Program-made: the position numbers and the translations under genes | Part shown: positions 57,925 through 64,000 of the stretch, piece by piece | How positions within the stretch are numbered: the first letter of the stretch is position 1 | Layout: every line of letters begins with the position of its first letter | Origin: Candidatus Saccharimonadota bacterium | GTDB lineage: Bacteria; Patescibacteriota; Saccharimonadia; Saccharimonadales; Saccharimonadaceae | DNA length: 64,000 nucleotides | NCBI GenBank assembly: GCA_009785325.1 | Contig: WQWN01000002.1 | Location: forward strand, 1 to 64,000 | Direction of reading: 5' to 3' | The notes under the pieces: model-generated | The model's input: only the letters and a program-made list of their open reading frames with translations | Databases searched by the model: none | Told to the model about the DNA's origin: nothing

Positions 57925-58533
57925 ATGCGTTATCAAATTTGTGTATCTGGAGCGGCGAGCGGAGAAACAGTAAAAGCGAATCGGGCGTTGGCGTTTACGC
58001 TGGGGAAGGTGATTGCGGAGCAGGGTAAAACGCTTATTACGGGGGCGACGGTAGGTTTGCCGATGTATTCGGCGGCGGGGTTCAAGAGTGTGAAAGATGC
58101 GAAGGGTGTGTCGGTCGGGTTTTCGCCTGCGTCGAGCTTCCGGGAGCATGTGACAGTTTATCGTCTGCCGACAGTAGAGTTTGATTATATTAATTTCACA
58201 GGGATGGCGTATGTGGGGCGGGATGTGCATCTGGTGCGGAGTAGTGATGCGGTGATTACGATCGGGGGAAGGATGGGGAGTTTACATGAGTTTTCGACAG
58301 CACTGGAAAGTAGGAAGGTGTGTGGGGTTTTACTGGGGAGTGGTGGGCTGGCGGATTTTATCCCGAAGTTGCTGGAGAATATCGAGGCGCCACATGCGAG
58401 TGGGGTGATTTATGACACGTCGCCTGAATCGCTGGTGAAAAAGGTGGTGGCAGCGCTAGATGAGAAGTATAAAGATTTTGAACATGATGGTACGGATGCT
58501 CAAGTGAGCGATAAGAGAGCTGGGCGAGGGTAG
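57925..58533 (+). CDS. LOG-family / TIGR00725-type Rossmann protein
   Basis: This 202-aa protein resembles LOG proteins (cytokinin-activating nucleoside-5'-monophosphate phosphoribohydrolase) and the TIGR00725 group. GGRMGSLHEFSTALE corresponds to PGGxGTxxE. N-terminal ICVSGAASG and TLITGATVGLPM complete the phosphate site. The likely activity is hydrolysis of nucleoside monophosphate-type compounds. TAGAAT (57913-57918) ends six bases before ATG. Confidence 0.83.
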   Translation: MRYQICVSGAASGETVKANRALAFTLGKVIAEQGKTLITGATVGLPMYSAAGFKSVKDAKGVSVGFSPASSFREHVTVYRLPTVEFDYINFTGMAYVGRDVHLVRSSDAVITIGGRMGSLHEFSTALESRKVCGVLLGSGGLADFIPKLLENIEAPHASGVIYDTSPESLVKKVVAALDEKYKDFEHDGTDAQVSDKRAGRG

Positions 58534-58551
58534 AGTTTTCTGTAGAAAGTT

Positions 58552-58583
58552 GAAACCCCGCTGAAAGGCGGGGTTTTTGGTTA
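58552..58583. terminator. Bidirectional terminator between LOG gene and a small - strand gene
   Basis: AACCCCGC-CTGAAAG-GCGGGGTT stem followed by TTTGG. On the minus strand it ends just after the stop of the 161-aa gene with AAAACCCC loop-out, so it may act in both directions. Confidence 0.8.
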
Positions 58584-58586
58584 GGA

Positions 58587-59072
58587 CTAGTTGTCTTGGA
58601 ATCTGTAGTGTGTACCGCGACCATAGTTGTCGTCGGACGATTGTCGGGTGAGAGGTCTTCGCGGGGGTGGTGATGGAGGGGTGAGTAGATGGTGATAGTA
58701 ATGAATAGCGCGGTCTTTTGCGGGCAGGTCGGCGGCGCTGTATTGTGGTGGTGCTGTCCAAAAGGATTTGTCGAGATGGAAGTCTGGTAAGTGGGCGTCT
58801 TTGGAGAGCTGTTTAAGGGCTTCATTAATTTTAAGACTTGTGGCATGAGTGGCGTGAGGGTTGAGGAAGATCATGGCGATGTCGGTGAATTTACAGTCGA
58901 ACACGTCGCCGCTCGTTACTTTAGGTGGGGTTGCGAGAGTTGCTTCTGGTATGGTGGAGTGGATGGTTGAGAGAATTAGTTCGATGTTGGGTGAGTGTTT
59001 TTCGGGGTGGTAGAGGAGAGTGTAGTAGAGTGACCCTGGGCCTTTTGAGATTGTGAATAGTATAATATTCAT
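58587..59072 (-). CDS. Hypothetical protein with a Pro-rich tail
   Basis: This 161-aa protein has AGGAGGT 9 nt upstream of ATG. The N-terminus has a short beta-like strand (MNIILFTISKGPG), and residues about 127-160 are Pro/Ser/Arg-rich (PPSPPPRRPLTRQ), probably disordered. There is no recognised domain or signal peptide. It is monocistronic and its promoter has the TGACAT-N12-ATGTCA repeat. Confidence 0.6.
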   Translation of the reverse strand: MNIILFTISKGPGSLYYTLLYHPEKHSPNIELILSTIHSTIPEATLATPPKVTSGDVFDCKFTDIAMIFLNPHATHATSLKINEALKQLSKDAHLPDFHLDKSFWTAPPQYSAADLPAKDRAIHYYHHLLTPPSPPPRRPLTRQSSDDNYGRGTHYRFQDN

Positions 59073-59138
59073 AGTGGCTACCTCCTATCGAAGATTATTT
59101 TGAGATGGGAAAATGCGACTAGTTAGTTTAGGGTGAGT

Positions 59139-59167
59139 ATTGTGACATGGATAGTGTGTGATGTCAA
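59139..59167 (-). promoter_or_regulatory. Promoter with inverted repeat TGACAT-N12-ATGTCA at the 161-aa gene
   Basis: Minus strand TTGACA (59162-59167), 17-bp spacer, CACAAT (59139-59144). Confidence 0.8.
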
Positions 59168-59211
59168 GCTTTGGGGTGGAGCGGTGGAGGGATTTGAGGT
59201 AGAATGTAGGG

Positions 59212-61185
59212 ATGAAGAAGTTCAAACTAGTGTCGAAATATGAACCGACAGGGGATCAGCCGGGGGCGATTGAGGAGCTGGTGAGGGGGCTGGAGAAAGG
59301 GAAGAAGGAGCAGGTTTTGCTGGGGGTGACGGGGAGTGGGAAGACTTTTACGATGGCGAATGTGATTGCTGCTCGAGGAGTGCCGACTCTGGTTTTGGCG
59401 CACAATAAGACGCTGGCGGCGCAGCTTTATGCGGAGTTTCGGGAGTTTTTTCCGGAGAATGAGGTGCATTATTTTGTGTCGTACTTCGACTATTATCAGC
59501 CGGAGGCGTACATTGCTTCGTCGGATACTTACATCGAGAAGGACTCGCAGATTAATGATGAGATTGAGCGGTTGCGGCATGCGGCGACTACGGCGCTGAT
59601 CACGCGGAGGGATGTGATAATCGTGGCTTCAGTTTCGTGTATTTATGGGATTGGTAGCCCTGATACTTATGAGGAGATGTCGCTGGTGGTGAAGAAGGGG
59701 GAGCGACGGGTGCAGGATAAGTTTGTGCGGCTGTTGACGGACCTGCAGTATCATCGGAATGATGTGGATTTTCGGCGGGGGACTTTTCGGGTGAAGGGGG
59801 ATGTGGTGGATGTTTATCCGGCGGGGGAGGATAAGGCGTATCGGATTGATTTTAGTTTTGATGAGGTGGAGAGGATTACGGTGATTGATGGGTTGACGGG
59901 GGAGGTTTTGGATGAGCCGGGGGAGGTGAGGATTTTTCCGTCGAGTCACTATGTGACACCGAAGGAGAAGCTCAGGGTGGCGATGGATGGGATACGGCAG
60001 GAGTTTGAGGAGAGGATGGCGTTTTTTGAGCGGAGTGGGAAGTTGCTGGAGGCGCAGAGGCTGGGGCAGAGGACGAAGTTTGATCTGGAGATGATGGAGG
60101 AGACGGGGTTTGTTAAGGGAATCGAGAATTATTCGAGGTATTTGACGAATCGGGAGGTGGGGGAACAGCCGGCGACTTTGATGGATTATTTTCCTGATGA
60201 TTTTTTGATGTTGATTGATGAGTCGCATATGACTTTGCCGCAGGTGAGGGGGATGTACAATGGGGATCGGGCGAGGAAAGAGGTGTTGGTGGAGCATGGG
60301 TTTCGGTTGCCGTCGGCGTTGGATAATCGGCCGTTGAAGTATGAGGAGTTTAATGGGCATTTGAATGAGGTGATTTATGTGAGTGCGACGCCGGGGGATT
60401 ATGAGTTGAGTCTGGTGGAGAAGCCGGTGGAGCAGGTGATACGACCGACGGGGCTTTTGGATCCGGTGATCGAGGTGAGGGGGACGGAGCATCAGGTGGA
60501 TGATCTGGTGGATGAGATCGAGAAGGCGGTGGAGAAGGGGCAGAGGGTTTTGGTGACGACGCTGACGAAGAGGATGGCGGAGGATTTGTCGGTTTATCTG
60601 CAGGAGTTAAGAGTGAAGACGGCGTATTTACACTCGGATGTGGATACGCTGGAGCGGAGTGAGATTTTGAAGGATTTGAGGGTGGGGACTTATGATGTGT
60701 TAGTGGGGATAAATTTGTTGAGGGAAGGGTTGGACCTGCCGGAGGTGAGTTTGGTGGCGATTTTGGATGCGGATAAGGAAGGGTTTTTGCGGTCGGAGCA
60801 GGCGCTGGTGCAGACGATTGGGCGGGCGGCGAGGCATGTGGAGGGGCGAGTGATTATGTATGCTGATAATGTAACAGGGTCGATGGCGCGGGCGATCGGT
60901 GAGACGGAGAGGCGGCGGGGGATTCAGCAGGCTTATAACGAGAAGCATGGAGTGACGCCTAGGAGTGTGGCAAGTGGTGTGAAGGAAGGGCTGGCGGCGG
61001 TGGTGTCGAAGAAGGAGGAGAAGTCGAGGGTGGATTTGAAGAAGATTCCGAAGGATGAGTGGGGGGCGCTGGTGAAAGATTTGACGAGCCAGATGGAGCT
61101 AGCGGCGGCGAATTTGGAGTTCGAGAAGGCGGCGGGGCTACGAGATCTAGTAGTGGAGATTAAGGAAAAGATGACAAAAAAATAG
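59212..61185 (+). CDS. uvrB: UvrABC excinuclease subunit B
   Basis: This 657-aa helicase-like repair protein forms the DNA damage-verifying complex with UvrA. Motifs: Walker A ([14 protein letters not shown]), the beta-hairpin region [19 protein letters not shown] (Walker B DE), and domain motifs SATPGDYE and [17 protein letters not shown]. The UVR C-terminal motif is about 620-655. TAGAAT (59200-59205) ends six bases before ATG. Confidence 0.97.
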   Translation: MKKFKLVSKYEPTGDQPGAIEELVRGLEKGKKEQVLLGVTGSGKTFTMANVIAARGVPTLVLAHNKTLAAQLYAEFREFFPENEVHYFVSYFDYYQPEAYIASSDTYIEKDSQINDEIERLRHAATTALITRRDVIIVASVSCIYGIGSPDTYEEMSLVVKKGERRVQDKFVRLLTDLQYHRNDVDFRRGTFRVKGDVVDVYPAGEDKAYRIDFSFDEVERITVIDGLTGEVLDEPGEVRIFPSSHYVTPKEKLRVAMDGIRQEFEERMAFFERSGKLLEAQRLGQRTKFDLEMMEETGFVKGIENYSRYLTNREVGEQPATLMDYFPDDFLMLIDESHMTLPQVRGMYNGDRARKEVLVEHGFRLPSALDNRPLKYEEFNGHLNEVIYVSATPGDYELSLVEKPVEQVIRPTGLLDPVIEVRGTEHQVDDLVDEIEKAVEKGQRVLVTTLTKRMAEDLSVYLQELRVKTAYLHSDVDTLERSEILKDLRVGTYDVLVGINLLREGLDLPEVSLVAILDADKEGFLRSEQALVQTIGRAARHVEGRVIMYADNVTGSMARAIGETERRRGIQQAYNEKHGVTPRSVASGVKEGLAAVVSKKEEKSRVDLKKIPKDEWGALVKDLTSQMELAAANLEFEKAAGLRDLVVEIKEKMTKK

Positions 61186-61210
61186 CCGCCCTTTTGAGGG
61201 GGCGGCGTGG
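61178..61210 (-). terminator. Terminator of the 192-aa gene, overlapping the end of uvrB
   Basis: Minus strand CCGCCCCC/GGGCGG stem with TCAAAA loop followed by CTATTTTTTT. It overlaps the uvrB stop codon. Confidence 0.85.
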
Positions 61211-61238
61211 GTGGTACGTTGCTGTTTTTGATGTGAGG

Positions 61239-61817
61239 TTAAGCGGGGAATTTGTCGTGGAGGAATTCCCGTGCCCGTTCGAAGATGTCGGGGTATTCGG
61301 TGGAGAGTTTCTTGAGGCAGGAGGATAGTTCTCGGTTTTCGCCAATGACCTGCTCAAGGAACAGGAGGATAGTGGCGGCCACAAACTGATCTTCTTCGCC
61401 TGTTGCGCCCGACACAGATACGACAAGGTCGAGGTTGACTTCGCCGTAAAGAAGCTGCACGACGAAAGCCCCGCGGCTCTGGGCGCGGCCGATGATTTGA
61501 GGGTGTTTTTCGGAGGACGATAGGTTGGCGTATGCGCTGGCTAATTTGAGGGCGGAGTATCCGCTAGTGTCGATTTCGGGGTTGTTTGGGTCGTTTCGCC
61601 AGCCAGCAGAACGCGTGCGGCTTGTGCCGATAGTTTGGGATACCTCAGACATTCTCTGGGGCTTTAATGGACTTACAATACCGAAGCGGATGGTGCCTTG
61701 ATTGAAATCAGGCACGTGGTCCGCAGCCCTTAGGCCGATGTTGAAAAGTAGACACTGGTAGCTGCTCAGAAAACAAGTCATAGCAGTCGTTTCTGGACAA
61801 TTTTTACAGCTTGACAT
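61239..61817 (-). CDS. Hypothetical protein with N-terminal Cys motif, controlled by a leader
   Basis: This is 192 aa from MSSCKNCPET, as GAGGTG lies 7 nt upstream. The early CKNC and a further Cys pair (TCFLSSYQC) might bind metal, but no family is recognised. The remaining sequence is soluble and Ser/Thr/Ala-rich with helical ends. It is monocistronic and follows a leader that can form alternative terminator or antiterminator stems. Confidence 0.6.
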   Translation of the reverse strand: MSSCKNCPETTAMTCFLSSYQCLLFNIGLRAADHVPDFNQGTIRFGIVSPLKPQRMSEVSQTIGTSRTRSAGWRNDPNNPEIDTSGYSALKLASAYANLSSSEKHPQIIGRAQSRGAFVVQLLYGEVNLDLVVSVSGATGEEDQFVAATILLFLEQVIGENRELSSCLKKLSTEYPDIFERAREFLHDKFPA

Positions 61818-61831
61818 AAGTATCACCTCGC

Positions 61832-61904
61832 AAAAAAAATTCTATGACATTTAGTCATAGGGTGCTGAAGCCTCGGATGAGAACACAGGACGCTATGACT
61901 AAAT
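61832..61904 (-). promoter_or_regulatory. Terminator/antiterminator leader before the 192-aa gene
   Basis: In the minus-strand transcript CTATGAC (61854-61860) can pair with GTCATAG (61842-61848) and is followed by AA and eight U, an intrinsic terminator just before the ribosome site. Alternatively the 12-base CTATGACTAAAT (61849-61860) can pair with ATTTAGTCATAG (61893-61904), which excludes the terminator. This is the arrangement of a transcription-attenuating riboswitch or protein-controlled leader. Confidence 0.75.
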
Positions 61905-61946
61905 TAGCAACGTTAAGGGGCGAGAAGGAAAAACTCTTCTTTATAT

Positions 61947-61975
61947 ATAGTACGTTATAAATGGTATTTTGTCAA
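61947..61975 (-). promoter_or_regulatory. Promoter of the 192-aa gene
   Basis: Minus strand TTGACA (61970-61975), 17-bp spacer, TACTAT (61947-61952). Confidence 0.8.
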
Positions 61976-62006
61976 TATGGGACTTGAGGCGGGGTAGTAG
62001 AAGACA

Positions 62007-62040
62007 AAAACCTCTCCCGTGTTGAGTTGGGAGAGGTGAT
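62007..62040 (-). terminator. Terminator of the 264-aa gene
   Basis: Minus strand ACCTCTCCC/GGGAGAGGT stem followed by TTTTTG. Confidence 0.88.
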
Positions 62041-62057
62041 TAAGGAAAAAGAAAGCG

Positions 62058-62852
62058 TTATTTATTTCTCTTTTTGGAGATGGAGAGATGTAGTCTACTG
62101 CGTTCGTTTGCTGCATTGAAATGAGTGTTCCATTGTAGAGCGATACCGTCCTCTATGCCGATACGTGGGTCGTTGTAGGTATTTATGCGCAGTTGCCATT
62201 CTTGATCACGGGGGTGTTGGATTGTTGTCGCATAAAAGGTGTCGAGTATGCTGTCGTAGGGTGATTCTGAATTCATGCAATAAAGCATATGTGCGAAGAT
62301 TAACTCACTTACTGTTGCTTCTGCGACCTTGATTTTGCCTTTTGACTGAGCGACATAGGACGCTTGAACTTCTGCGAGAGCTGTGAGTTTCTCATCGTGG
62401 AATGTTGGTCTATCGTCGTGGTGATCTTCGGGATATTCGTAGTCGTCGTAGGCGTCGTAGTCGTAGAATCCTGCATCGGGTGAGTGTATTAGTGCGGTGA
62501 AAGTGATGTGTTTATGGGGGTTTGCGGCGTTTATGGCGCCTAAGATGTTGTCGTCACAGACATGGATATACCCTGAGTTGCGGTGACAAGGAAATGCGTT
62601 GACGGTTTGAAGCAAGTCGTTTGATATATTAATTAGTTTTGAGATTGGTAGGTATTTGCTGGGGACGGCTGGGACTATGGCGATGATATTTTCTCTGATG
62701 TCGGGCGGTATGCTGTCGAGTAGACCTTTGATGGTAGAGCTGATTTCGGTATCGGATTTGGCGATATCGCAACGGTTTAACAGTAATCGCATGTCCATAA
62801 CTGTGGACGCCAGGCTGGACTGAGGGACTTTGAATCTGTTAACTAATGACAT
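62058..62852 (-). CDS. Hypothetical protein with acidic-aromatic segment
   Basis: This 264-aa soluble protein has GGAGG (62860-62864) 7 nt before ATG. A segment near residues 128-150 is rich in Asp/Tyr/His (DAYDDYEYPEDHHDD). The C-terminus is basic (SKKRNK). The N-terminal half looks helical and the C-terminal part beta-like. No recognised domain. It is monocistronic; translation may be set by the leader hairpin. Confidence 0.6.
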   Translation of the reverse strand: MSLVNRFKVPQSSLASTVMDMRLLLNRCDIAKSDTEISSTIKGLLDSIPPDIRENIIAIVPAVPSKYLPISKLINISNDLLQTVNAFPCHRNSGYIHVCDDNILGAINAANPHKHITFTALIHSPDAGFYDYDAYDDYEYPEDHHDDRPTFHDEKLTALAEVQASYVAQSKGKIKVAEATVSELIFAHMLYCMNSESPYDSILDTFYATTIQHPRDQEWQLRINTYNDPRIGIEDGIALQWNTHFNAANERSRLHLSISKKRNK

Positions 62853-62859
62853 ATATATT

Positions 62860-62917
62860 CCTCCTTTTTTGGAGGCTTTCTTTTTGACTGGGGTTTTAAT
62901 GTTCGAGGCGAAAGCCT
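62860..62917 (-). promoter_or_regulatory. Shine-Dalgarno sequestering leader before the 264-aa gene
   Basis: The ribosome site GGAGG (62860-62864) pairs with CCTCC (62871-62875) across an A6 loop, hiding it. The 5' AGGCTTTC (62910-62917 on the minus strand) can pair with GAAAGCCT (62873-62880), which overlaps the CCTCC and would free the site. These are mutually exclusive folds, as in translational riboswitches. Confidence 0.7.
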
Positions 62918-62929
62918 GCTAAGTCGTGT

Positions 62930-62958
62930 ATTTTAGCATAGTATGCTGATATTGTCAA
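62930..62958 (-). promoter_or_regulatory. Promoter of the 264-aa gene
   Basis: Minus strand TTGACA (62953-62958), 17-bp spacer ending TATGC, TAAAAT (62930-62935). Confidence 0.85.
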
Positions 62959-62989
62959 TAGGCGAAAGATGAGTGATATAATTAGGGAG

Positions 62990-63415
62990 ATGAGTGATAT
63001 AAGCGATAAGGTAGGTAGGGCGATTGTTTTTGATATTTTTGGAGTACTGATTAGTAATGGGAAAAATTTGGAGCTTTTTGAATCGATTCGCGAGTGGCGG
63101 AGTGAAGGCTGGATGATCGGGGTGATGAGCAATACGAGTAGGGGAGTTTTTGAACGATGTTTTACAGAGGTAGAGCGGGGACTGTTTGATGTTGTGGTGT
63201 TGTCTGGAGAGGTGGGAATATCGAAGCCAAACGTGGGGATTTATGAGGTGACTATCAATAAGTTAAGGGTTGAGGTTGAGGAGATAGTTTTTGTGGATGA
63301 TGTAGTGTGGAATGTGGAGGCGGCGGAGAGTTTAGGGATGAAGGGTGTGGTGTTTCGGGGGAATGATGATTTGGTGGAGAATATCAAAAGGATCGCTTTG
63401 ATCAAGCGATCCTAA
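62990..63415 (+). CDS. HAD-superfamily hydrolase
   Basis: This is 141 aa from MSDISDKVGR; TATAAT (62977-62982) ends seven bases before this ATG, making the in-frame ATG at 62969 unlikely. HAD motifs: FDIFGVLIS (motif I, where the second Asp is replaced by Phe-Gly, unusual), MSNTSRG (motif II), GISKPNVGIYE (motif III Lys) and FVDDVVWNVEAAE (motif IV). Unlike most HAD phosphatases the acid/base Asp two residues after the nucleophile is lacking, so activity may be altered. Confidence 0.8.
   Translation: MSDISDKVGRAIVFDIFGVLISNGKNLELFESIREWRSEGWMIGVMSNTSRGVFERCFTEVERGLFDVVVLSGEVGISKPNVGIYEVTINKLRVEVEEIVFVDDVVWNVEAAESLGMKGVVFRGNDDLVENIKRIALIKRS
63388..63414 (-). terminator. Possible terminator of a small minus-strand transcript
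   Basis: Minus strand GGATCGCTT-GATC-AAAGCGATCC stem followed by TTTTGATATT; it lies at the 3' end of the HAD gene. Confidence 0.6.
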
Positions 63416-63540
63416 TTGATTCTAATTGAAGTTACTGAGTCTGAATAATTGTTGCGGAGTCGCGTGGCGATCCGTTCACCGATAAGTTTCGCGAGTAGCG
63501 CGGGGGCTATCGAGTAGTTATCGTCTCCAGAGTAACGTTT
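63395..63540 (-). ncRNA. Small transcription unit of about 150 nt, RNA or unrecognised small ORF
   Basis: A good minus-strand promoter (63544-63572) faces about 130 nt that end in a stem-loop. One frame encodes about 40 residues with an ordinary composition (IAPALLAKLIGERIATRLRNN), but has no ATG, GTG or TTG after the start site. It may be an sRNA, or an ORF with a non-standard start. This 302-nt gap between 63416 and 63717 otherwise contains only the promoter and no other feature I can support. Confidence 0.45.
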
Positions 63541-63543
63541 ATA

Positions 63544-63572
63544 ATTGTATCACATGTAATATACATTGTCAA
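63544..63572 (-). promoter_or_regulatory. Promoter of the small minus-strand transcript
   Basis: Minus strand TTGACA (63567-63572), 17-bp spacer, TACAAT (63544-63549). Confidence 0.8.
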
Positions 63573-63717
63573 GAGCCTATAAAATAATGTGGTGCGTTTG
63601 TAAATTGTTAGTCAGAGTTGACTGAGGTGGAGGAGGAGAGTTGCTTTTTGAAGATAATATGTTTGGTTTTGTCGAGGGGTTTTTGAGTGAGTGGAGATGG
63701 TGTATACTGAGAGTATT

Positions 63718-64000
63718 ATGATAAGCTTATGGATTTTTGCAAATGGAGCAGCAGGTGGAGTGAACTGGACAGTGCCGATAATAGGAGTTGTGGTGGGAGT
63801 AGTGATTGTGTTGGTCGCGCGGACGAAGTTGAAAAATAGAAGTAAGGAACTGGAAGGTGTTGGCTTGCAGGCGGAGATGGATGCAGAGGCGCTGATCGCT
63901 AGAGCAAAGGCGGATTTGGCGGCAAGAGAAGGGAAGTCTTCTGATGATATAGAGGAAAAAGAGAAATCGGACGAAGAGAATGATGATGGTGATGATACTG
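63718..64000 (+). CDS. N-terminal part of a membrane-anchored protein, cut by the window end
   Basis: The frame is open from ATG 63718 to the end of the window (94 codons visible). It has one hydrophobic helix (about 16-37), then a charged region rich in Glu, Asp, Lys and Ala (EGVGLQAEMDAEALIARAKADL), with a highly acidic stretch at the end. TATACT (63703-63708) precedes ATG by 9 nt. The function cannot be judged from this part; an FtsY-like N-terminus is one possibility. Confidence 0.6.
   Translation, partial: MISLWIFANGAAGGVNWTVPIIGVVVGVVIVLVARTKLKNRSKELEGVGLQAEMDAEALIARAKADLAAREGKSSDDIEEKEKSDEENDDGDDT

Noticed and set aside
1-64000. Recoding of TGA as Gly or Trp
   Set aside because: Many genes end in TGA at exactly the expected place (for example the HIT gene and the NUDIX gene before pheT), so the standard bacterial code holds.
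1-64000. CRISPR arrays, IS elements, integrated phage
   Set aside because: No regular direct repeats, transposase, integrase or phage structural genes were seen.

Overview
The window looks like chromosome of a small-genome Patescibacteria/CPR bacterium, most likely Saccharibacteria (TM7). This rests on gene style and composition, not on a 16S gene. Short intergenic gaps, the gene set and many lineage-type orphan proteins point that way. TGA is used as an ordinary stop, which argues against Absconditabacteria and Gracilibacteria. The + strand is strikingly G-rich even across genes on the - strand, so + is probably the leading strand. No rRNA, CRISPR array, IS element, transposase or integrase was recognised.

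Layout. 0-3.5 kb: RRM protein, an orphan structured RNA, DUF308 membrane protein, murF, a small secreted or anchored protein. 3.5-13.8 kb: leuS carrying two NUDIX inserts, transglutaminase-like protein, L32-like/nusB/NUDIX/rnc, rpsP, khpA, trmD, HD phosphohydrolase. 13.8-19.9 kb: alpha-glucan phosphorylase, recR-ybaB, GT39-like protein, leucine dehydrogenase. 19.9-26.1 kb: an accessory operon on the - strand (kinase, vWA, PurA-like, SAM-like protein) behind a structured leader, next to a separately transcribed nucleotidyltransferase-fold protein. 26-39 kb: NUDIX, GLUG-repeat surface protein, tRNA-Gln, GH97, DHH phosphoesterase, LtaS-like enzyme, rmuC, an aquaporin-family channel. 38.6-45.7 kb: pheS and pheT separated by four small genes, then FKBP and trxB. 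45.8-51.1 kb: radical SAM, DUF11-like protein, ppa, IMPase, gap. 51.1-54.0 kb: an operon that reads as a complete ubiquitin-like conjugation system (membrane E2-like protein, JAMM protease, E1-like enzyme, beta-grasp modifier). 54-64 kb: rpiB, rpe, PfkB kinase, UDG, LOG, uvrB, HAD, and three or four orphan genes on the - strand.

The two most interesting loci are the ubiquitin-like operon (51.25-53.96 kb) and the kinase/vWA/adenylosuccinate-synthetase-like/SAM operon (19.97-24.47 kb). Both stand apart from the housekeeping genes around them.

Expression logic is visible. Orphan genes on the - strand mostly have their own near-consensus TTGACA-17-TANNNT promoter and terminator. Several have structured leaders: a terminator/antiterminator pair before the 61.2-61.8 kb gene, a Shine-Dalgarno sequester/antisequester pair before the 62.1-62.9 kb gene, and a nested multi-stem leader before the kinase operon. 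Many housekeeping genes on the + strand instead have a -10 box 6-7 nt upstream of ATG, implying leaderless mRNAs.
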